Below are positions 24,343 through 32,562 of a DNA stretch of 64,000 nucleotides, piece after piece. Each line of letters starts with the position of its first letter. Position 1 is the stretch's first letter. The stretch is from Phytohabitans maris (lineage in GTDB: Bacteria; Actinomycetota; Actinomycetes; Mycobacteriales; Micromonosporaceae): NCBI RefSeq assembly GCF_031085175.1, contig NZ_JAVHUY010000013.1:124001-188000 (forward strand), written 5' to 3'. The notes below the pieces were generated by a model that worked only from the letters and a program-made list of their open reading frames with translations, made no database searches and was not told where the DNA came from. The position numbers and the translations under genes are program-made.

Positions 24343-24675
24343 TCAGGGCGCCTGCCACCACTCGATCTCGGTGACCGCGGCGCCGGCCACGACGACCGTG
24401 CCGGCGGCTTCGGTCGGGGTGCGCCAGATGACGTACGGGCCGGCGGGCAGCGCGGGAAACACGGCGCTGTACCGGACGCCGCTCGACACGTGCCGCTCGC
24501 GTACGGCGACGTGCGTGCGTACGGGCGGGTCCTGGTCCATCGGGCTGATCTCGATCTCGCGGCCGTGCCACTCCGGCCCGGTCACGATGACGAGCGCGCC
24601 CGTGTTGCCGCCGATGTCGAGCACGACACTGCCCACACTGGACGGTCCGAGCATGTGATGCGTGTGCGTGCTCAT
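24343..24675 (-). CDS. conserved small protein, downstream partner of DUF4331 gene
   Basis: 110 residues; ATG at 24675 overlaps the stop of the DUF4331 gene. It starts with a His-rich segment (MSTHTHHMLGP), then SVVLDIGGNTGALVIVTG and EWHGREIEISP, and later FPALPAGPYVIWR, suggesting a small beta-sandwich. I do not recognise a characterised family; similar short proteins occur in actinobacteria without known function. The coupling implies joint work with the DUF4331 protein. Confidence 0.65.
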   Translation of the reverse strand: MSTHTHHMLGPSSVGSVVLDIGGNTGALVIVTGPEWHGREIEISPMDQDPPVRTHVAVRERHVSSGVRYSAVFPALPAGPYVIWRTPTEAAGTVVVAGAAVTEIEWWQAP

Positions 24676-26036
24676 GACGGGTTGTTGAAGCCGTCGTAGG
24701 GGATGCCGAGGTAGGGGAAGCGGTTGAGGAAGGGCGCAGTCACGTCCTTCGCGCTCAGCCCCTGCTCCAGGATCGCCACCGCGTCGTCCGGCGTGAAGTC
24801 CTTGTCCACCAAGGCGAACGTCGCACCCGCCACGGCCCGCAGCGAGATGGAGACGACGTCGTCGCGCACCCGCCGCCCGTTCGGAAAGCCGGCCAGGTCG
24901 CCACCGAGTACGCCGAGCGGGTTCTCCTCCTTGCTGGGCTTGATGTCGGTGTTGAGCCGCAGCATGTCGGCCTGGATCTCGCCGGTGTTGTTGGTGAAGC
25001 CGTCGATCAGCCCTTCCGGGATTCCGGTCAGCAGCACCGCCACCAGGTCCGCGCGCGCCGTCTTCGCCTTGTTGAGCGCGTCCAGGTTGTCGAAGACACC
25101 CGGGTACAGCACCGGCAGGAGCCGGGCGAGCTCGGGCTGCTCGACGAACTGGACGAAGTTCTTGTCTTCGGTGGGCGGCAGGCTGTTCCACAGGTCCTTT
25201 TTGGACATCGGCACGATGACCTCGTTGAAGAGCGGGTTGCCGAGCCGCGACACCTGCACGTTCGGCCCCACGTACACGTCGTCGCTGTTGTGCCCGTGCA
25301 GCACCCGGACCTGGCGCCGGCTCGCGCTGGTCCACACGCCGATGACCGGGCTGGACTTGCCGCGCAGGTCCTTGATGGGCACCTGGAGCGCGATGCTGTG
25401 CACGTTGACCCGGTCGGTGGCGTTGACCGCCTTGCCCGCCTCCTGGAAGGCCTTCTGGCCGAGCAGGTGCAGGTTTTGGAACGGGCGCAGCGTGCCCAGG
25501 TCGAAGATGGAGCCGAGGTCGACGAAGAAGCCCTCCGCGCGCTGCCCGGCGAAGACCTTCTCGCCACTCTTCAGCTTGAACGTCGCGTCCGCCGCGAGCC
25601 CCTTGTAGTCCGGTATGGACAGTGGCCCGACGTTCGCCGGCGGGCAGGGGACGTTGCGGGCCAGTATCCGCGCGTGGCCGTTGCCGTCCACCTTGGTGAT
25701 GCTGTAAAACTGCCGCCGGTTCCAGTTTTCGCTGTCCAGCGCCTCGATCGGCCCGGTGTTGTAGAGGAACGTGTTGTCGTCGTTCAGCTTCGTCTCGAAG
25801 CGGAACTGGTATGTCACGTCCGCGTGGCCGTCGCCGTTGTTGTCGACGTGGATCTCGTAGAGCACGTCGTCGCCGAACTCGAAGAAGTTGGGACCGGACG
25901 CCGGGCTCTGCAACGGCACGTAGTTCGCGATCAGCGTGACCGTGTCGGGATGGTCGGGGCTGACGAACGCGTACAGGTCGGTGCTGTCGGCCACCGGATC
26001 CTTCGATATCTCCGGGGCCTCACGATGAGAAGACAT
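24672..26036 (-). CDS. DUF4331 family protein
   Basis: 454 residues. The N-terminus MSSHREAPEISKDPVADSTD followed by YAFVSPDHPDTVTLIANYVP is the DUF4331 hallmark, and the rest has the family pattern of beta strands with LYNTGPI, FAGQRAEGFFVDLGSIFDLG and GFTNNTGEIQADMLRLN. There is no signal peptide in this reading although many homologues are exported. Role unknown. It is flanked by a Tat-type small protein upstream and a small beta protein downstream, all leftward. Confidence 0.85.
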   Translation of the reverse strand: MSSHREAPEISKDPVADSTDLYAFVSPDHPDTVTLIANYVPLQSPASGPNFFEFGDDVLYEIHVDNNGDGHADVTYQFRFETKLNDDNTFLYNTGPIEALDSENWNRRQFYSITKVDGNGHARILARNVPCPPANVGPLSIPDYKGLAADATFKLKSGEKVFAGQRAEGFFVDLGSIFDLGTLRPFQNLHLLGQKAFQEAGKAVNATDRVNVHSIALQVPIKDLRGKSSPVIGVWTSASRRQVRVLHGHNSDDVYVGPNVQVSRLGNPLFNEVIVPMSKKDLWNSLPPTEDKNFVQFVEQPELARLLPVLYPGVFDNLDALNKAKTARADLVAVLLTGIPEGLIDGFTNNTGEIQADMLRLNTDIKPSKEENPLGVLGGDLAGFPNGRRVRDDVVSISLRAVAGATFALVDKDFTPDDAVAILEQGLSAKDVTAPFLNRFPYLGIPYDGFNNPS

Positions 26037-26076
26037 GCGGGAACCACCTCACAAGGCTTGGGAAAAAGAGAAGCGC

Positions 26077-26319
26077 TTACTTGCGGCGTGCGGCCTTGGC
26101 CATGCGTGCGGCCAGATCGTGGTCCCGCACCTCGATGCGCCGCTCTCCGGCGAATATGTCGAGCCGGCCCGCCTTCAGGTCTTTGACCTGCACCACGATC
26201 GTCTCGCCGGGTGCCGCTCCGGCCTCTTCGAACGCCTCGCTGAGGCTGGCCACGCTGACCACGGCGCCGCCGACTCCGACGGTGGCCGCGCCGAGCAGCA
26301 CATTGCGTCGGCTCAACAT
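26077..26319 (-). CDS. small Tat-signal protein upstream of DUF4331
   Basis: 80 residues from the ATG at 26319, with AAGGAAC just upstream. The N-terminus MLSRRNVLLGAATVGVGGAV is a twin-arginine-type signal (SRRNVLL), followed by a short mature part rich in charged residues: VVQVKDLKAGRLDIFAGERR. No family recognised. Position 40 nt before the DUF4331 gene suggests one transcript, perhaps an exported accessory or carrier for its partner. Confidence 0.65.
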   Translation of the reverse strand: MLSRRNVLLGAATVGVGGAVVSVASLSEAFEEAGAAPGETIVVQVKDLKAGRLDIFAGERRIEVRDHDLAARMAKAARRK

Positions 26320-26750
26320 CGGCGTTCCTTTTGCCCGGTGGGCGTTTCTCACGGTCGTCCCTTCCAGAACAACGAACAGAGAACTTCCGCCGGACGCCCG
26401 CCCTGCCGGCATCGGTGGATACGGATACCGGTGGGGAAGGGTTCAAACCCACTTCCGCGCCGCACCGCCCTGAACCGGTTAAGCGGCCCGCTTGGCCGCG
26501 GGTTGGTGCGGCAACGCGCCGGCCGCCGACGCGATGGTGCTGCGTCGGCGGCCGGGAAGATCTATCTACCGATGGGAGCGCTCCGGCAAGGATAGAACCA
26601 AATCACTGCCCAGGGAAGGCGTCCCACGTGCCGGACGCGGGTCGGATTCGCCGAAACCGATAATCCGGATTTTCCCGGAGCGTGGCGCTACCTTCGGGTT
26701 TCCGGCCACTGGCGTCTGGGCATGCACGGTGTACGGGAGGGGGCAACACC
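26320..26750. other. 431-base gene-free divergent spacer
   Basis: Separates the leftward DUF4331 cluster from rightward genes. It contains a 12-bp perfect hairpin and an operator-like palindrome, annotated separately, and AT-richer promoter-like segments near 26580-26700. No coding region was recognised. Confidence 0.5.
26521..26586. promoter_or_regulatory. 12-bp perfect hairpin plus LacI-type half-conserved palindrome
   Basis: GGCCGCCGACGC (26521-26532) pairs with GCGTCGGCGGCC (26542-26553) over a 9-nt loop. Twenty bases on, TGGGAGCGCTCCGG (26573-26586) differs by two bases from TGGGAGCGCTCCCA, the operator of cellulose-utilisation LacI repressors (CebR type) in actinobacteria. Nearest starts are 165-255 nt away, so function is uncertain. 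Confidence 0.35.
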
Positions 26751-27014
26751 ATGGGCAACAGGCTGATACTGCGGCTGGCGGTCCTGGCCACCGCGGTCCT
26801 CGCGATCGTAGGTCCACCAGCGGCCGCCGCCGCGGCCATCCAGGGCGCGGCGGCGCCCGCCTCGGGCGGGCACGGAGACATGCTGTTCATCGCTGGCGCC
26901 GGCATCGTCATGCTGGTGGCGGTCGGCGCGCTCGCCGCGGCCCAGAGCCGGGGGCGGGACGCGGCGGCGGGGCCGGAACCCGGCCCCGATCCGGGCGACG
27001 ATCCCTGGGTGTAG
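26751..27014 (+). CDS. small membrane/secreted protein
   Basis: 87 residues; ATG at 26751 preceded by GGGAGGGGGCAAC. A first hydrophobic segment (LAVLATAVLAIVGPPAAAA) resembles a signal peptide and a second (MLFIAGAGIVMLVAVGALAA) a membrane span, followed by an acidic Pro/Gly-rich tail. No family recognised. It ends 29 nt before the F420-type oxidoreductase gene and may be co-transcribed with it. Confidence 0.6.
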   Translation: MGNRLILRLAVLATAVLAIVGPPAAAAAAIQGAAAPASGGHGDMLFIAGAGIVMLVAVGALAAAQSRGRDAAAGPEPGPDPGDDPWV

Positions 27015-27043
27015 TGCGGTGGGCGCCGGGTAAGCCCACGGGC

Positions 27044-28003
27044 ATGGTTGCCGTTGGATACACGCTCATGTGCGAGCAGACCGGTCCGAGGGAGCTCGTC
27101 GACCACGGGCAGCGCGCCGAAGGGGCCGGGTTCGACTTCGAGGTCATCTCCGACCACTACTACCCGTGGCTCGACAGCCAGGGCCACTCGCCGTACGCGT
27201 GGTCGGTGCTGGGCGCGGTCGCGCACACCACCTCGCGGGTCGACCTGATGTCGTTCGTGACCTGCCCGATCCGGCGCTACCACCCGGCCGTGGTGGCGCA
27301 GAAGGCCGCCACGCTCGGGCTGATGTCGCAGGGGCGGTTCACGCTCGGCGTCGGCGCCGGCGAAAACCTCAACGAGCACGTGGTCGGCGCCTGGCCGCAC
27401 GTGCAGCAGCGGCACGACATGCTCGAGGAGGCGCTGCAGATCATGCGGTCGCTGCTCGACGGGGAGACGGTCACGTACTCGGGGGAGTACTACGACGTGC
27501 CCGAGGCGTACCTGTGGGACCGGCCGGCGGGCGGGGTACCGATCGCGGTCGCCGCCTCCGGCCCGTCGTCCAGCGCGCTCGCCGCGGAGTACGGGGACGG
27601 CCTGATCGCCGCCGACCCGGACGCCCGCGTGGTGGACCTCTTCGACCAGGCGGGCGGCGAGGGGAAGCCGCGCTTCGGGCAGGTGCCGGTCTGCTGGGGC
27701 CCCGACGAGGGCGAGTGCCGCAAGCGGGTGGTCGACCAGTGGCGCTGGGCCCCGCCGGACTGGAAGGTCAAGGCGGAGCTGCCCGGCCCGGACTCGTTCG
27801 CGTCGGCGAGCCAGTTCGTGCGCGAGGAGGACCTGGTGCGCATCGTGCCGTGCGGGCCGGACGTGGAGCAGCACGTCGAGGCGTTCAACCGGTACGTCGA
27901 CGCCGGCTTCACACACGTCGCCCTGGTGCAGGTGGGGGGCGAGAGCCAGCCCGAGTTTCTGGACTGGGCCGAGCGCGAGCTGGTTCCCCGGCTGCGGGGC
28001 TGA
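27044..28003 (+). CDS. F420-dependent LLM-class oxidoreductase (TIGR03557-like)
   Basis: 319 residues from the ATG at 27044. The start VAVGYTLMCEQTGPRELVDH, DFEVISDHYYPWL, TCPIRRYHPAVVAQKAATL and RFTLGVGAGENLNEHVVG are hallmarks of luciferase-like proteins of the TIGR03557 family, related to F420-dependent glucose-6-phosphate dehydrogenase. Such enzymes use coenzyme F420 to oxidise or reduce diverse substrates. Complete TIM-barrel length. The 54-nt hairpin repeat just after the stop probably ends its transcript. Confidence 0.88.
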   Translation: MVAVGYTLMCEQTGPRELVDHGQRAEGAGFDFEVISDHYYPWLDSQGHSPYAWSVLGAVAHTTSRVDLMSFVTCPIRRYHPAVVAQKAATLGLMSQGRFTLGVGAGENLNEHVVGAWPHVQQRHDMLEEALQIMRSLLDGETVTYSGEYYDVPEAYLWDRPAGGVPIAVAASGPSSSALAAEYGDGLIAADPDARVVDLFDQAGGEGKPRFGQVPVCWGPDEGECRKRVVDQWRWAPPDWKVKAELPGPDSFASASQFVREEDLVRIVPCGPDVEQHVEAFNRYVDAGFTHVALVQVGGESQPEFLDWAERELVPRLRG

Positions 28004-28028
28004 GCCTCCCCGCGTGATCTCCCCGCAC

Positions 28029-28082
28029 GTGATCGAAGCTCCCGTGACGTCGCTAGAACGACTTGAAGGGAGCTTCGATCAC
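28029..28082. repeat. 54-nt hairpin repeat H, copy 1 (convergent-gene junction)
   Basis: Terminal arms GTGATCGAAGCTCCC and GGGAGCTTCGATCAC (15 bp) enclose a 24-nt centre containing TAGAACGACTTGAA. The same 54-nt element occurs at 36765-36818 with a longer perfect stem. Both lie between the stops of convergent genes, so they likely act as bidirectional terminators that are also mobile or amplified repeats. Confidence 0.85.
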
Positions 28083-28098
28083 CGGGGGCACCCCGGGT

Positions 28099-28302
28099 TC
28101 AGCTGCGGCGGAACGCGTACCGCCGGGGCTGCGCGGCGCTCTGGCCGCCACGGCTGGCCTTGCCGCGCCGGGCGGCGGCCGCCGGCTTGGCGGACCGTCC
28201 GGCCTTGCGGCCTTCCTCGGCGTCGCCGTGCGGGAACGCGGCCGCGACGCTCTGCGCGGCCAGCTCGTCCGGGTCGACGTGTACGGAGAAGTCGGCAGGC
28301 AT
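28099..28302 (-). CDS. small basic hypothetical protein
   Basis: 67 residues; ATG at 28302 preceded by a good ribosome site (GGAAGGAGAC). Acidic-to-neutral start MPADFSVHVDPDELAAQSVA followed by a strongly basic, Ala/Lys/Arg-rich tail ending YAFRRS, a composition suited to nucleic-acid binding. No family recognised. The ribosome site and conserved-looking N-terminus support it as real. Confidence 0.55.
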   Translation of the reverse strand: MPADFSVHVDPDELAAQSVAAAFPHGDAEEGRKAGRSAKPAAAARRGKASRGGQSAAQPRRYAFRRS

Positions 28303-28458
28303 GGGATGTCTCCTTCCAGTGACGGAGTCCCGGGCGCGCGCGAACGCGAGGCACAGGAGGACGACGCCCGAGACAGAAGCGGATGAACGCGGTCTCAGAA
28401 GGCTGTCGTCAGGAGATCATGCCGCCACGGTAACCCGCCCGGCCGCGCGCCGCCACCG

Positions 28459-28527
28459 CAATAAGCCGAGTCCGCAATAAGCAATAAGCCGAGTCCGCAG
28501 TAAGCCGAGTCCGCATTACGCCGAGTC
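28459..28527. repeat. short tandem repeat spanning the stop codon of the lipid kinase gene
   Basis: The unit AATAAGCCGAGTCCGC is repeated about four times with small changes. On the minus strand each unit repeats the gene end (GACTCGGC followed by TAA or TTA), so the last codons and stop region of the gene have been copied in tandem downstream. Confidence 0.8.
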
Positions 28528-29430
28528 GGCGAGGTCGGGTGAGGGGGCCGGGCGGGGTACGCAGAGCCACAGCGACTCGGGCCGCATCTCGGCGCGGAGC
28601 ACCCGGCCCGGCGCGATGAGGTCGCCGTCGAGCTCGCGGGGCTGGGCGCGGTTGCTGGTGACCTGCACGCTCCGGGCGCGAAACACCTCCATCCGCGGCA
28701 CCCGCCGCCGGCGCCGGGCCACCGCCCACGCCAGCGAGGCCCAGTGGCCGAGGGTGCGCGGGGTGAGCACCGCCACGTCGAACGACCCGTCGTCCGGCTC
28801 GGCGTCCAGCAGCAGCCGCAGCCCGCCCTTGAGCCGCCCCACGTTCGCGATCAGGACCGTGCGGGCGCGGCGCCGGATCGGCGGGTTGTCGTCGATCCGG
28901 ATGGAGACCCGCATCGGCCGGTCGCGGAGGTGGCGCAGCGCGCCGAAGACGTACGCCGGCCAGCCGATCCGCGCCTTCGTCGTCTCCGAGGTGGCGGCGA
29001 GCATCTCCGCGTCGAAGCCCATCCCGGCCATCACCGCGAAGCACTCCCCGTCGACCGCGCCCACGTCGATCCGGCGGGTGCCGCCGGCAAGCGCGACCTC
29101 GACGCCGGCGATCAGGTCGTGGGTGAGGCCGAGGTTGGCGGCGAGCAGGTTGCCGGTGCCGCTGGGCAGCACGGCGAGCGCGACGTCGGTGCCGGCGAGC
29201 TCGGTGACGCAGGAACGCACGGTGCCGTCGCCGCCGCACGCGAAGACCACCCGCGCCCCGCCCTCGACCGCCCGACGCGCCTGGCCCCGGCCGGGGTCCT
29301 CGCGGGTCGTCTCGTACCAGGCCGGCGCCGGCCAGCCCGCCTCGGCGAGCAGTGCGGTGACGGTCTGGCGCAGCTCGTCGACGTCGAGGACCTTCGACGG
29401 GTTGACCACCACGGCCGAGGGGACTGTCAC
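28516..29430 (-). CDS. diacylglycerol kinase family lipid kinase
   Basis: 304 residues from the GTG at 29430; an upstream ATG at 29493 would add 21 unconserved residues. DAGK catalytic motifs: VVFACGGDGTVRSCVTEL and LPSGTGNLLAANLGL, then GAVDGECFAVMAGMGFDAEM and a C-terminal PRELDGDLI. These soluble bacterial enzymes phosphorylate diacylglycerol or related lipids (DgkB/YegS-like). The gene stands alone. The stop codon region is tandemly repeated just downstream. Confidence 0.88.
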   Translation of the reverse strand: MTVPSAVVVNPSKVLDVDELRQTVTALLAEAGWPAPAWYETTREDPGRGQARRAVEGGARVVFACGGDGTVRSCVTELAGTDVALAVLPSGTGNLLAANLGLTHDLIAGVEVALAGGTRRIDVGAVDGECFAVMAGMGFDAEMLAATSETTKARIGWPAYVFGALRHLRDRPMRVSIRIDDNPPIRRRARTVLIANVGRLKGGLRLLLDAEPDDGSFDVAVLTPRTLGHWASLAWAVARRRRRVPRMEVFRARSVQVTSNRAQPRELDGDLIAPGRVLRAEMRPESLWLCVPRPAPSPDLADSA

Positions 29431-29606
29431 GGAAACGAGTGTGCATGATCGGCGTTGACGCGTGTGTCCACCCGCCCTAACATCGATCACCATCTAGGCC
29501 GAGCGCGTCCCGGGAGCCGGCGCGCGTCGTGGGCCGACCTTCGCGCCGCCTCCCATGGACTGGGCAGACGTGGCAGGCAGCGCGCGTACCCACGAGAGGA
29601 ATCACC

Positions 29607-31646
29607 ATGCTTACCTTTCGTTCGCGACTGCGAGGCTCGGTCGCTAGCGCTCCCTCACTCCTCGCGCTCACGATGCGCGGAAACAGGCGCCACGGGCTCC
29701 CGTTCGCGCTCGCCGCGCTCGCGGCGTCCGTCGCGGTCGCGATCCCGCTGGCCGCCGCTCCCTCCGCGAGCGCCGCGGAGCCGGTCGTCGTGGCCAACCA
29801 CACATTCGAAAACAACAACATCCATGGCTGGGCTCCGCGCGCCGACGAGACCGTCGCGGCGAGCACGGCCGTGGCACATTCGGGTACGGGGAGCCTGCTC
29901 ACCAGTGGACGGACCCGCACCTGGGAGGGGCCGACCCTCGACGTACTGGACACAATGGACAAAGGTGTCCGGTACACCATCTCGGTCTGGGCCCGCCTCG
30001 CGGCCGGCGGCGGCTCGGCGCAGGCCCGGCTGAGCGTCGAGCGGCGCACCGCCGGCACGGCCAGCTACGACCAGGTGGTCGGCAACACCAACGTCTCCGA
30101 CGGCGGCTGGGTCAACCTGCAGGGCCAGTACACGCTCGCCCACGACGTCGACTTCCTGACCGTGTACGTGGAGACGGCCAGCGGCACCGCGTCGCTGCAC
30201 ATCGACGACTTCACGCTGTCGTACACGCCGGCGACCCCGATCCAGACCGACATCCCCTCGGTCAAGGACGTGCTCGGCGACCACTTCCCGATCGGTGCGG
30301 CGATCAGCGTGCCGCAGACGCTCGGCGAGCACGCCCGGCTGCTGAGCAAACACTTCAACTCGGTCACGCCGGGCAACGCGCTCAAGTGGGACGCCACCGA
30401 GCCGACCGAGGGGACGTTCCGGTTCACCGACGCCGACGCGATGGTCGACTTCGCCCAGGCCAACGGCATGCAGGTACGCGGGCACACGCTCGTGTGGCAC
30501 AACCAGACACCGGCCTGGGTGTTCCTCGACGCGAACGGCGCCGCCATGACCCCCACCGCCGCCAACAAGGCGCTGCTGCTGTCCCGCCTCGACGCGCACA
30601 TCCGCGCGGTGGTCGGGCACTACGGCACCGACATCGCCACCTGGGACGTGGTCAACGAGGTCGTCGACGAAGGCCAGTCGGACGGCCTGCGCCGCAGCCG
30701 GTGGTACGAGATCGCCGGGCTCGACTACATCCGCACCGCGTTTCGGGTGGCCCGCGAGGTCGCGCCGGCCGCGAAGCTCTACATCAACGACTACAACACC
30801 AACGTGCCGGCCAAGCGCGACAAGCTCTACAGCCTGGTGAGCCAGCTCAAGGCCGAGGGGGTACCGGTCGACGGCGTCGGGCACCAGATGCACGTCAACG
30901 TGGACTGGCCCTCGGTCAGCGAGACCGAGGCGATGATCCAGAAGTTCGTGCCGCTCGGCGTCGACCAGCAGGTCACCGAGATGGACGTGAGCATCTACAC
31001 CAACTCCGGCGAGTCCTTCCCGACCCCGCCGCGCGACCGGCTGATCCGGCAGGCGTACAAGTACCGCGACCTCTTCGACCTCTACAAGCGGTACTCGTCG
31101 GAGCTGACCTCGGTGACCGTGTGGGGGCTGGCGGACGACGACACGTGGCTCGACACGTTCCCGGTGGTCCGCAACGACGCGCCGCTGCTCTTCGACGAGC
31201 AGTTGCAGGCGAAGCCCGCGTACTGGGGCATCGTGGATCCCACCAAGATCGAGACCACCGCCTCCCCGACGACCCCGACGGCGGTACCCACGACGAGCGC
31301 GCCCACCAGCGCGCCGCCCACGACGAGCTCGCCGCCCGCCGGTGCCTGCCAGGTCACCTACCGGGTCGTGGGACAGTGGCCGGGCGGCTTCCAGGGCGAG
31401 GTGCGGGTGGCGCCCGGGCGCGCGCTGACCAGCTGGACGGTGGGCTGGGCGTTCCCGAACGGCCAGCAGATCAACCAGCTCTGGTCCGGCGCCTACACCC
31501 AGAGCGGCGCGGCCGTCACCGTGACCAACGCGGCGTGGAACGGCGGCGTGCCGGCGAACGGCTCGGTCACGTTCGGCTTCATCGCGAGCTGGACCGCCAC
31601 GAACGCGGCACCGACCACGTTCACGGTCAACGGCGCCCCCTGCTGA
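29607..31646 (+). CDS. secreted endo-1,4-beta-xylanase: CBM4_9 - GH10 - CBM2
   Basis: 679 residues from the ATG at 29607, preceded by ACGAGAGGAATCACC. A long signal region ends near SASA-AEPV. A carbohydrate-binding module of the CBM4/9 type (about residues 55-205), the GH10 barrel (about 215-535), a Thr/Pro/Ser linker and a CBM2-like module (CQVTYRVVGQWPGGFQGEV to the final Cys) follow. Catalytic acid/base Glu351 is in WDVVNEVVDEG and the nucleophile Glu458 in VTEMDVS. It degrades xylan outside the cell. Bases 29617-29671 of the signal-peptide part are a dispersed repeat, so the N-terminus has been extended by it. Confidence 0.95.
   Translation: MLTFRSRLRGSVASAPSLLALTMRGNRRHGLPFALAALAASVAVAIPLAAAPSASAAEPVVVANHTFENNNIHGWAPRADETVAASTAVAHSGTGSLLTSGRTRTWEGPTLDVLDTMDKGVRYTISVWARLAAGGGSAQARLSVERRTAGTASYDQVVGNTNVSDGGWVNLQGQYTLAHDVDFLTVYVETASGTASLHIDDFTLSYTPATPIQTDIPSVKDVLGDHFPIGAAISVPQTLGEHARLLSKHFNSVTPGNALKWDATEPTEGTFRFTDADAMVDFAQANGMQVRGHTLVWHNQTPAWVFLDANGAAMTPTAANKALLLSRLDAHIRAVVGHYGTDIATWDVVNEVVDEGQSDGLRRSRWYEIAGLDYIRTAFRVAREVAPAAKLYINDYNTNVPAKRDKLYSLVSQLKAEGVPVDGVGHQMHVNVDWPSVSETEAMIQKFVPLGVDQQVTEMDVSIYTNSGESFPTPPRDRLIRQAYKYRDLFDLYKRYSSELTSVTVWGLADDDTWLDTFPVVRNDAPLLFDEQLQAKPAYWGIVDPTKIETTASPTTPTAVPTTSAPTSAPPTTSSPPAGACQVTYRVVGQWPGGFQGEVRVAPGRALTSWTVGWAFPNGQQINQLWSGAYTQSGAAVTVTNAAWNGGVPANGSVTFGFIASWTATNAAPTTFTVNGAPC
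29617..29671. repeat. 55-bp repeat R, copy 1 (inside the xylanase signal-peptide region)
   Basis: This 55-bp stretch is identical to 33492-33546 except for one base. It begins TTCGTTCGCGACTGCG and ends CTCGCGCTCAC, with a central CGCTAGCG palindrome. Here it lies between the start codon at 29607 and a second in-frame ATG at 29673 and encodes part of the n-region of the signal peptide. Confidence 0.9.
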
Positions 31647-31653
31647 GCGGCGG

Positions 31654-31688
31654 GCGACCCCCGGGCCGGCACCGCGCTCGGGGGTCGC
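31654..31688. terminator. stem-loop terminator between convergent genes
   Basis: GCGACCCCCG (31654-31663) pairs perfectly with CGGGGGTCGC (31679-31688). It lies 8 nt after the xylanase stop and just before the convergent ABC permease end. Confidence 0.75.
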
Positions 31689-31692
31689 TCCC

Positions 31693-32562
31693 TCATGACG
31701 TAACGTCGCGGGCGCCGAAACGGGCCCAAGCCGCGCTCAGGAAGATCACGATGTAGGCGGCCGCGGAGAGCAGGCCGTGGCGTACCGGGTCCCAGGCGAC
31801 GGGGTCGCGGAGCAGGTCGCCGAAGTTCTCCCACCAATGCGTCAGCAGGTACGGGTGGAGCCAGTCGATCTGCGGGATCACGCCCAGGATCCAGCTGAGC
31901 ATGTTGACCATGACGATCGCGATCGTGGCGCCCATCGGCTGCTCGGTGAGCGTCGAGACGAAGAGCCCGACGGCGCCGAGCGCGGCGAGGCAGGCGGTCA
32001 GGTAGAGGCAGATCGCCAGCAGCCGCAGCAGGCCCTCGCCCATCCCGATCGTCGTACCGGACAGCAGCGTGACGTCGCCGCCGCCGAAGAGCACCAGCCC
32101 GGCCACCAGCCCGGTGCCGGCGACCGTCGCGGTGGCGATGAAGGCGCCGGCCACGATGCCCGCGTACTTCACGGCGAGCAGGCGGGTGCGGTGCACCGGC
32201 ACGGTCAGCAGGTAGCGGAGCGTGCCCACGTTCGCCTCGCCGGCGACCGCGTCACCGGCGAGCGCCGCCACCGCGATCGGCAGGAAGAGCTGGATCTCGA
32301 GGGCGAGCGCGGCGAGCGCCACGAAGAGCCCGTTGCCGCTGATCGACGAGAGGAACTGCGGCGCGCCCTCGCCGCCGCCGGCCGAGGTCGGGCTGGCCAC
32401 CTTCACCGCGATCGCGATGACGATCGGGACCGCGGCCAGCACCGCGAGGCCGGCCTGGTTGCGCCGGCGCCGGGCGATCAGGCTCAGCTCCGAGCGGAGG
32501 AAACGGAACGGTACGCCGACCCCGCCGGTGGCCGGCCGGGCCGCCACCTCAACCGCTGACAT
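31693..32562 (-). CDS. ABC-2 type transporter permease
   Basis: 289 residues with about six membrane segments (for example AGLAVLAAVPIVIAIAVKV, LFVALAALALEIQLFLPIAV). VGTLRYLLTVPVHRTRLLAVKY is the cytoplasmic loop typical of ABC-2/CcmB-type permeases of drug and natural-product exporters. The start overlaps the upstream ATPase gene by 14 nt. With that ATPase it should form a two-component exporter; substrate unknown. Confidence 0.87.
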   Translation of the reverse strand: MSAVEVAARPATGGVGVPFRFLRSELSLIARRRRNQAGLAVLAAVPIVIAIAVKVASPTSAGGGEGAPQFLSSISGNGLFVALAALALEIQLFLPIAVAALAGDAVAGEANVGTLRYLLTVPVHRTRLLAVKYAGIVAGAFIATATVAGTGLVAGLVLFGGGDVTLLSGTTIGMGEGLLRLLAICLYLTACLAALGAVGLFVSTLTEQPMGATIAIVMVNMLSWILGVIPQIDWLHPYLLTHWWENFGDLLRDPVAWDPVRHGLLSAAAYIVIFLSAAWARFGARDVTS

